From positions 1,404,656 to 1,423,205 of the forward strand of contig NZ_CP014226.1 in assembly GCF_001545155.1 (NCBI RefSeq): 18,550 nt of DNA. The letters run 5' to 3'. The stretch's first letter is position 1, and each line of letters begins with the position of its first letter. Below the pieces are notes generated by a model. That model searched no databases. It worked only from the letters and a program-made list of their open reading frames with translations, and was not told the origin of the DNA. The DNA is from Halomonas chromatireducens. Its GTDB lineage: Bacteria > Pseudomonadota > Gammaproteobacteria > Pseudomonadales > Halomonadaceae. Positions 13,889 through 18,550 of this stretch are shown here, in pieces. The position numbers and the translations under genes were made by a program.

Positions 13889-14034
13889 AGGCGCCTGGCG
13901 GCGCCAGTCGCGATGCGGAGTCGGAGCGCCGAACCGAGCGCTCCAACAGCTGCCTTTTCCACCGACGGTGCCACGTCGTTGTTGGAGTATCTTCAGATCA
14001 CGACTGGAGGCCGCAGGCCTCCCGGCGGTGTTGC
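13889..14034. repeat. REP/BIME-like palindromic element, copy 2
   Basis: Second 146-bp copy, in direct orientation. The central arms are CTCCAACAGC (13941-13950) and GTTGTTGGAG (13978-13987); the single change converts a C-G pair to a U-G pair in RNA, so pairing is kept. The GGAGGCC-GCA-GGCCTCC hairpin near the right end is perfect here but has one mismatch in copy 1. The element lies in the convergent gap between dcd and purN and may work as a bidirectional transcription end or mRNA stabiliser. The 52 bases from here to the purN stop hold no further gene. Confidence 0.75.
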
Positions 14035-14086
14035 CGACGCCAACGATCAGCGCCAGCGCGGCGGCCTCCGCCAGGCTCCTGGGTGT

Positions 14087-14845
14087 CTATTCTTCGTCCA
14101 GTTCCTCGTCGAGCTCTTCCGCCGCATCGGCATGGGAGAGACGTAGCCCCTGGGGCGGCAGCCGGGTGCCGTCCAGGGTTGCGCCTTCGCCCTCCAGTTG
14201 CAGGCGGCCTTCCAGGAACCACTTCACGGCGATGGGGTAGATCAGGTGCTCCCGGCTATGCACCTTCTGCTGGAGGCTGGCCTCGGTTTCCCCATCGACG
14301 ATGTCCACGACAGCCTGGATCACCACCGGCCCGCTGTCGAGTTCCTCGGTGACGAAGTGCACGCTGCAGCCGTGCTCGGCGATACCGTCGGCGAGCGCCT
14401 TGGCATGGGTATTCAGCCCCTGGTATGCGGGCAGCAGCGAAGGGTGGATATTGAGCATCCGCCCGAGGTAGCGCTGCACGAAGCGCGGGGTCAGGATGCG
14501 CATGAAGCCGGCCAGTACGATCAGGTCGGGCTGATGGCGATCGATGACCTTGATCAGGGCGCCGTCGTAGGCCTCGCGGCTGTCGTACTCCCGGTGTGGC
14601 AGGGCCACCGCATCGATGCCGGCATCCCGCGCCCTCACCAGGCCATGGGCATCCGCCACATTGGAAACGACTGCCACGATCTCGCCGCCGAGTTCATCAT
14701 GACTCTGGGCATCGATCAGCGCCTGCAGGTTGCTGCCACTGCCCGAGATCAGTACCACTACCCGCCGAACCTCGCTGGGCTCGGGGGTGAAGTCGTTCAG
14801 GGTGTCGCTCTGGGGTGCGTCGTGGGTGAAGTCGGGATCGCTCAT
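14087..14845 (-). CDS. purN: Phosphoribosylglycinamide formyltransferase (GART 1)
   Basis: A 252-residue PurN, which formylates GAR with 10-formyl-tetrahydrofolate in purine synthesis. The substrate loop [13 protein letters not shown] is at 33-45. The catalytic triad is Asn132 and His134 in [17 protein letters not shown] and Asp170 in EELDSGP. It is about 40 residues longer than E. coli PurN (212): an acidic 26-residue N-terminal extension ([14 protein letters not shown]...) and an acidic C-terminal tail ([10 protein letters not shown]). Its start overlaps the purM stop (ATGA), so the two are translationally coupled. No internal start near the core VVVLISG has a better position, so the annotated N-terminus is kept with some doubt. 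Confidence 0.96.
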   Translation of the reverse strand: MSDPDFTHDAPQSDTLNDFTPEPSEVRRVVVLISGSGSNLQALIDAQSHDELGGEIVAVVSNVADAHGLVRARDAGIDAVALPHREYDSREAYDGALIKVIDRHQPDLIVLAGFMRILTPRFVQRYLGRMLNIHPSLLPAYQGLNTHAKALADGIAEHGCSVHFVTEELDSGPVVIQAVVDIVDGETEASLQQKVHSREHLIYPIAVKWFLEGRLQLEGEGATLDGTRLPPQGLRLSHADAAEELDEELDEE

Positions 14846-15918
14846 GCCTTGAGGTTCTCCAGCCTCACGGCTTCCTCGTCCTCTGGGCGTATCGTGATTT
14901 CGCCGATGCGATAGACCGTCTCGCCCTGGGCCTGAAGGTGAGCACGTGCCTTGTCGGCCTGGTCGGCGGGAACCACGACCACCATGCCGATACCGCAGTT
15001 CAGCACCCGGTGCATCTCGTGCTCATCGACGTTGCCTTGCTCCTGCAGCCAGTCAAATACCTTGGGGCGCGTCCAACTGGCGACGTCGATACGGGCGCCG
15101 AGGGTGTCGGGCAACACCCGCGGGATATTCTCCAGCAGGCCGCCGCCGGTGATGTGGGACAGGGCATGGACCGCCACGCCACTCTCCTTGATCAGTGACA
15201 GCAGCGGCTTGACGTAGATGCGGGTGGGGGCGAGCAGGGCATCGCCCAGGGACCGGCCATCCACGGCGATATCGAGGGAAGCGCCGCTCACCTCGAGAAT
15301 CTTGCGGATCAGCGAATAGCCGTTGGAGTGGGGGCCCGAGGAAGCGATGCCAAGCAGCACGTCGCCCTCGGCCACCTTGCTGCCATCCAGGATCTCGGAC
15401 TTCTCGACCACGCCGACACAGAAACCGGCCAGGTCGTAATCGCTGCCTTCGTACATGCCGGGCATCTCGGCGGTTTCGCCGCCCACCAGCGCGCATCCCG
15501 AGCGCTCGCAGCCCTCGCCGATACCGGTGACCACGTCCGCTGCGATGTCCACATCCAGCTTGCCCGTGGCATAGTAGTCGAGGAAGAACAGCGGTTCGGC
15601 ACCGGCGACCACCAGGTCGTTGACGCACATGGCGACGAGGTCGATGCCAATGGTGTCATGCTTGCCAAGGTCCATGGCGAGACGCAGCTTGGTGCCGACA
15701 CCATCGGTGCCGGACACCAGCACCGGCTCGCGGTAACCTGCCGGCAGTTCGCATAGGGCGCCGAACCCGCCTAGCCCGCCCATTACCTCCGGGCGCGTGG
15801 TGCGTTTGGCAACGCCCTTGATACGATCGACCAGGGCGTTTCCGGCGTCGATGTCGACACCGGCATCCTTGTAGCTGAGCGGTGCCTTGGACGGCTGGGC
15901 GGAAGTGGAGTCGGTCAT
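14842..15918 (-). CDS. purM: Phosphoribosylformylglycinamidine cyclo-ligase (AIR synthetase)
   Basis: A 358-residue PurM, which closes the imidazole ring of AIR with ATP. The core has [20 protein letters not shown] (15-34), [14 protein letters not shown] (68-81), the nucleotide-binding segment [20 protein letters not shown] and the [14 protein letters not shown] motif. The C-terminal half carries [10 protein letters not shown] and [16 protein letters not shown]. The length is near the usual 345 with a short Ser/Thr-rich N-terminal extension. The Shine-Dalgarno AGGACAGG lies directly upstream on the minus strand. It heads the purM-purN operon and diverges from the permease-hda operon, an arrangement also found in pseudomonads and their relatives. 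Confidence 0.97.
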   Translation of the reverse strand: MTDSTSAQPSKAPLSYKDAGVDIDAGNALVDRIKGVAKRTTRPEVMGGLGGFGALCELPAGYREPVLVSGTDGVGTKLRLAMDLGKHDTIGIDLVAMCVNDLVVAGAEPLFFLDYYATGKLDVDIAADVVTGIGEGCERSGCALVGGETAEMPGMYEGSDYDLAGFCVGVVEKSEILDGSKVAEGDVLLGIASSGPHSNGYSLIRKILEVSGASLDIAVDGRSLGDALLAPTRIYVKPLLSLIKESGVAVHALSHITGGGLLENIPRVLPDTLGARIDVASWTRPKVFDWLQEQGNVDEHEMHRVLNCGIGMVVVVPADQADKARAHLQAQGETVYRIGEITIRPEDEEAVRLENLKA

Positions 15919-15950
15919 GGCCTGTCCTGTATAAAGTCGCGGATGCGGTT

Positions 15951-15956
15951 AGTGTA
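15951..15956 (-). promoter_or_regulatory. Candidate -10 element for purM-purN
   Basis: On the minus strand GCGCTACACT ends in a TACACT hexamer 33 bases before the purM start. No good -35 is seen at the usual distance. The same CGCTACACT block precedes the microprotein gene. No PurR-like operator (ACGCAAACGTTTNCGT type) was found. Confidence 0.35.
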
Positions 15957-15984
15957 GCGCTGCCGCTCAAATATCGGCATGGCG

Positions 15985-16010
15985 CGTCGATTGCCCGAAG
16001 CGAATCGACG
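15985..16010. repeat. Perfect 8-bp inverted repeat between purM and the permease gene
   Basis: CGTCGATT (15985-15992) and AATCGACG (16003-16010) are perfect arms around a 10-base centre. It lies about midway in the 176-bp divergent region, about 30 bases upstream of the purM -10 candidate and 85 bases before the permease start. It has no T-tract, so an operator is more likely than a terminator. Confidence 0.5.
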
Positions 16011-16094
16011 AGCAGTGGGCAAGATCGGGCGGGAATTGTAGCATCACGGCGCACGGCCCGCATTGTCGTGGTCGTCCAACGCAGGGAGTGTGGG

Positions 16095-17171
16095 ATGCGC
16101 AGAGAGTGGTGGGTTCTGATAGCTGCAGTCGCGATGTTGTGGCTGCTGTTTCAGTTGGAAGCGATGCTGATGCCGTTCATCGCCGGCATGATCCTGGCGT
16201 ACCTGGCCGACCCGCTTGCCACGCGGCTGCAGCGCTTTGGGTTGTCCCGCACGCTGGCGGTCTGTGTCGTCTTCCTGTTGCTGTCGCTGATCTTGGGCCT
16301 GGCGCTGCTGGTTCTGATTCCGCTGGCGGTTCAGCAGATAAGACAGTTCGGCCAGCTGGTGCCCGGCATCTTCGACTGGGTGGAAACGGTATTGGCGCCG
16401 CAGATCCGGGGCTGGACGGGGCTCGACGTGGCGTCGGATCTCGCAAACGTACAGGAGACCCTCGCCGAGCACTGGCAGGACGCCGGCGGTTATCTTGCCC
16501 AGTTCCTGGGTCAGATCGGACGATCGGGCATGGCCTTCGTCACCTGGGTGACCTATGTGGCTCTGATTCCCGTGGTGACCTTCTACCTGCTGCTGGACTG
16601 GGGGCGGTTGCTCGCGAATCTGCGCAACCTGGTACCACGTCAATGGGAGCCGGAGGCGGTGCGTTTGGTTTCCCGCTGTGACGATGTACTGTCGGCCTTC
16701 CTGCGTGGCCAGCTGCTGGTCATGCTGACCCTCGGGGCCATTTACTCCATCGGGCTGACCTTGATGGGGGTGCGTTTCGGTCTCTTGATCGGCATGGTGG
16801 CGGGGCTGGCCAGTATCGTGCCGTTCCTGGGTTTCATTGTCGGCATCAGCGTGGCGCTGATCGTGGCCTTCTTTCAGTTCGGTAGCTGGCTGGCGCTGGT
16901 TGGGGTCGTGGGCGTGTTTTCGCTCGGACAGGTCATCGAAAGCACCGTGCTGCAACCCAAGCTGCTGGGTGACAAGATCGGCCTTCACCCGGTGGCCGTG
17001 ATCTTTGCCGTGCTGGCAGGGGGAACGCTATTCGGTTTTACCGGCGTTCTGCTGGCGCTGCCGGCAGCGGCGGTGATCATGGTACTCTTGCGTGAATTGA
17101 AGGATCGCTACAAGCGCAGCAGCTTGTACGATGCCGGCCTACGCAAAAGACACGACGAGGATTCTCCATGA
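16095..17171 (+). CDS. AI-2E family transporter (PerM-like permease)
   Basis: A 358-residue polytopic protein of the AI-2E/PerM (UPF0118) family. Two N-terminal hydrophobic segments (about 5-35) with the AYLADPLATRLQRFGLSRTLAV junction are followed by a long span at 57-78, an amphipathic middle region (about 85-145), and then paired spans to the end. The conserved VPFLGFIVGI (about 236-245), the ESTVLQPKLLGDKIGLHPVAVI signature (279-300) and the GVLLALPAAA end are present. Relatives include TqsA, linked to autoinducer-2 export, and Na+/H+ antiporters from halophiles; the substrate here is unknown. ATG 16095 follows AGGGAG at 16083-16088; the open frame upstream runs into purM antisense and is rejected. 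Its last bases overlap hda (ATGA). Confidence 0.92.
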   Translation: MRREWWVLIAAVAMLWLLFQLEAMLMPFIAGMILAYLADPLATRLQRFGLSRTLAVCVVFLLLSLILGLALLVLIPLAVQQIRQFGQLVPGIFDWVETVLAPQIRGWTGLDVASDLANVQETLAEHWQDAGGYLAQFLGQIGRSGMAFVTWVTYVALIPVVTFYLLLDWGRLLANLRNLVPRQWEPEAVRLVSRCDDVLSAFLRGQLLVMLTLGAIYSIGLTLMGVRFGLLIGMVAGLASIVPFLGFIVGISVALIVAFFQFGSWLALVGVVGVFSLGQVIESTVLQPKLLGDKIGLHPVAVIFAVLAGGTLFGFTGVLLALPAAAVIMVLLRELKDRYKRSSLYDAGLRKRHDEDSP

Positions 17172-17869
17172 GCCGAGCACCGGCGCAGCTGCCGCTGGGA
17201 GTGAGTCTGCGTGACGATGCCACCTTCGACAGCTTTCTGCCGGGCGCCAACGCCACCCTGCTGGAGACACTGACACATCAGCTTGACGAGAACGGTGAGC
17301 CCTTCGTCTATCTATGGGGAGCGAAGGGTACCGGTCGTACCCATCTTCTGCAGGCGGCCTGCCATGCGGCATCAAGCCGGGACCTGCGTGCGCTCTATCT
17401 GCCACTGGAGGAGCTGGGGCACTTTCCGCCGCTGATGCTGGAGGAGGTCGAGCGACTCGACCTGATAGCGATCGACGACCTGGATGCGGTCGTGGGTCGG
17501 AAGCGCTGGGAGGAGGGGCTCTTCCATGCCTTCAATCGTCTACGCGATGCCGGCAAGCACCTGCTCATGGCCTCGGCGGTGTCGCCGCGGCAGCTGCCTG
17601 TGAAGCTTCCGGACCTGGCGTCACGCCTGACATGGGGCGTTACTTTCCACCTACAGGGCCTCGACGATACCGAGCGCTTGCAGGCATTGCAGCTGCGTGC
17701 CCGGGTTCGCGGCATGCAGCTGCCAGACGAAGTCGCCCGCTATATCCTGCACCGCGGACCGCGTGGCTTGGGTGAACTTTGCGAAGCGCTGGCGGTACTC
17801 GACCAGGCCTCTCTCACCGCCCAGCGCAAGCTGACCATACCGTTCGTCAAGCAGGCGCTGGGCTGGTAG
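17168..17869 (+). CDS. hda: DnaA regulatory inactivator Hda
   Basis: A 233-residue AAA+ protein of the DnaA family lacking the DNA-binding domain. The N-terminus has the clamp-binding motif QLPLGV (7-12), by which Hda docks on the beta sliding clamp. Walker A is GAKGTGRTHL (51-60), with Arg in place of the usual Lys, as in E. coli Hda. Walker B is IAIDDLDAV (100-108), and the sensor region around PDLASRLTWG follows. With the clamp it stimulates ATP hydrolysis by DnaA after initiation and so prevents re-initiation. It overlaps the permease by four bases and is translationally coupled to it, a gene pair conserved in many gammaproteobacteria. Confidence 0.95.
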   Translation: MSRAPAQLPLGVSLRDDATFDSFLPGANATLLETLTHQLDENGEPFVYLWGAKGTGRTHLLQAACHAASSRDLRALYLPLEELGHFPPLMLEEVERLDLIAIDDLDAVVGRKRWEEGLFHAFNRLRDAGKHLLMASAVSPRQLPVKLPDLASRLTWGVTFHLQGLDDTERLQALQLRARVRGMQLPDEVARYILHRGPRGLGELCEALAVLDQASLTAQRKLTIPFVKQALGW

Positions 17870-17881
17870 GCCTGGGGCGAG

Positions 17882-18415
17882 CTAGCGACTCAGGTTGACC
17901 TCCATGCTCTGGCCATTGCGCAGCGATACCTGCCGAATGATGGCCTGCCGCTGGCCGTTGGCGGGATTCACTACGCTTCCCATCACATAGAACTCACCGG
18001 CAGGCAGCCCCTGCAGGCTGAACTGCCCGTTGCCGTCGGTGCGGGTCGTATGGGTGAAGGCCTGTGCGCGGGGATCGGCTGGCTCTACCGCGCGGCCTGC
18101 CAGCGCGTGTTCGGCGGCCTCGGCAGAATAGGTGGTAACCGGTGCCACGGCTACGGTTTCACCCGTACCAGGCATGCCGTTCAACGCCAGGCGCCCACTG
18201 ATTGCGGCAGAGCCCGATCGTTCAAGGCCGGCGTACTCCCGCTCGGGAAAGGCGACCTGGCGGACGACCCTGTCCGGGGCAGCCGGTTCGGTTTCCGGCG
18301 GGTGCTCGTCGCCGATGTCGATGACCTCGATGCGCTCGGGCGGTGGCCCGGGTTCCATCATTTGGCAGCCAGCAAGGATGAGGCCGAGCAGAGCTACTGG
18401 AATCCACGCTTTCAT
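17882..18415 (-). CDS. Lipoprotein with carboxypeptidase-regulatory-like domain
   Basis: A 177-residue protein with a lipoprotein signal (MKAWIPVALLGLILAGC, Cys17; Gln at +2 fits outer-membrane sorting). A Pro/Glu-rich linker of about 45 residues is followed by a beta-sandwich-like region: ISGRLALNGMPGTGETVAVAP (from about 72) and TDGNGQFSLQGLPAGEFYVMG (about 127-147), the pattern of carboxypeptidase regulatory-like/transthyretin-like domains. Such domains are usually structural or carbohydrate- or protein-binding, and no enzyme motif is seen. AAGGAAA precedes the ATG on the minus strand. It converges on hda with a 12-base gap and no visible terminator between them. Confidence 0.85.
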   Translation of the reverse strand: MKAWIPVALLGLILAGCQMMEPGPPPERIEVIDIGDEHPPETEPAAPDRVVRQVAFPEREYAGLERSGSAAISGRLALNGMPGTGETVAVAPVTTYSAEAAEHALAGRAVEPADPRAQAFTHTTRTDGNGQFSLQGLPAGEFYVMGSVVNPANGQRQAIIRQVSLRNGQSMEVNLSR

Positions 18416-18444
18416 GTGTTGTTTCCTTGTGATTCGCCCGTGCT

Positions 18445-18488
18445 ATACGAGAATAAACGATGTCACCGATCCGGCGACAGTCTCGTAT
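18445..18488. repeat. Nested inverted repeat upstream of the lipoprotein gene
   Basis: Outer arms ATACGAGA (18445-18452) and TCTCGTAT (18481-18488) are perfect. Inside them TGTCaCC (18461-18467) and GGcGACA (18473-18479) pair with one mismatch around GATCC. It begins 30 bases upstream of the lipoprotein start on the minus strand, so it covers the likely promoter or leader. A tandem 11-bp repeat (CCCATCATAGG, 18490-18510, the second copy lacking its last base) follows directly. Confidence 0.5.
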
Positions 18489-18507
18489 TCCCATCATAGG
18501 CCCATCA

Positions 18508-18543
18508 TAGAAAAGGCCCGCCGATCATCGATCGGCGGGCCTT
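18508..18543 (-). terminator. Strong intrinsic terminator for a minus-strand gene beyond the right edge
   Basis: AAGGCCCGCCGATC (18513-18526) and GATCGGCGGGCCTT (18530-18543) form a perfect 14-bp stem with a three-base loop. On the minus strand it is followed by TTTTCTAT, a T-tract, whereas on the plus strand only TTGTCG follows. It should end a minus-strand gene lying to the right of the window and shield the lipoprotein gene from it. Confidence 0.85.
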
Positions 18544-18550
18544 GTCGTGA

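Noticed and set aside
13722..14034. CRISPR array
   Set aside because: Only two copies of a long 146-bp imperfectly palindromic unit with a 21-bp gap, and no cas genes; REP/BIME-like elements fit better.
15882..16094. N-terminal extension of the AI-2E-family permease
   Set aside because: It runs antisense into purM and has no coding character; ATG 16095 has a ribosome binding site and begins the first membrane span.
16044..16988. A 314-codon minus-strand open frame over the permease gene
   Set aside because: The translation is Gln/His-rich and low-complexity, the mirror of hydrophobic codons in the certain AI-2E-family gene.

Overview
The window reads as a chromosomal segment of a high-GC gammaproteobacterium, most likely a halomonad (Halomonas or a close relative). 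The grounds are the strongly GC-biased third codon positions, the housekeeping set (arfB, apbC/mrp, dcd, purM-purN, an AI-2E/PerM-family permease followed by hda), and acidic protein tails (PurN and a coiled-coil protein) of the kind seen in salt-adapted bacteria. No rRNA, tRNA, CRISPR array, prophage or intact insertion sequence was seen. The genus is inferred from overall character, not from a marker gene.

Left part (1-1860). A partial unidentified gene leaves the left edge on the minus strand, followed by a minus-strand YihY/BrkB-family membrane protein. Next come a convincing 24-residue membrane smORF (1399-1473) with a strong ribosome binding site and about 390 bases of AT-richer sequence without a supportable gene.

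Centre-left (1860-7119). Five plus-strand genes overlap or nearly overlap: a soluble GAF/PAS-like sensor histidine kinase, a receiver-only response regulator, a YaiO-type outer-membrane beta-barrel, a membrane-anchored HEAT-repeat protein, and a processive family-2 glycosyltransferase with all D, DxD, ED and QxxRW motifs. Together they look like a compact, self-regulated machine that makes a polysaccharide at the inner membrane and moves it out, or decorates the envelope. This is the most interesting system in the window.

Middle (7130-12111). A convergent exported serine hydrolase of the beta-lactamase/6-aminohexanoate-hydrolase type is followed by a plus-strand series: a spermidine-synthase-like protein, a DUF2459-like lipoprotein, the ribosome-rescue hydrolase ArfB, an RsuA/RluF-type pseudouridine synthase homologue whose catalytic residues are replaced, and a membrane-anchored periplasmic coiled-coil protein with an acidic tail. 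A strong hairpin terminator ends this series.

Right part (12190-18550). apbC and dcd (plus) face purM-purN (minus). Between dcd and purN lie two 146-bp copies of a REP/BIME-like palindromic element. purM-purN diverge from an AI-2E-family permease-hda operon across a short region holding a perfect inverted repeat. A minus-strand lipoprotein with a carboxypeptidase-regulatory-like domain and a terminator serving a gene beyond the right edge close the window.
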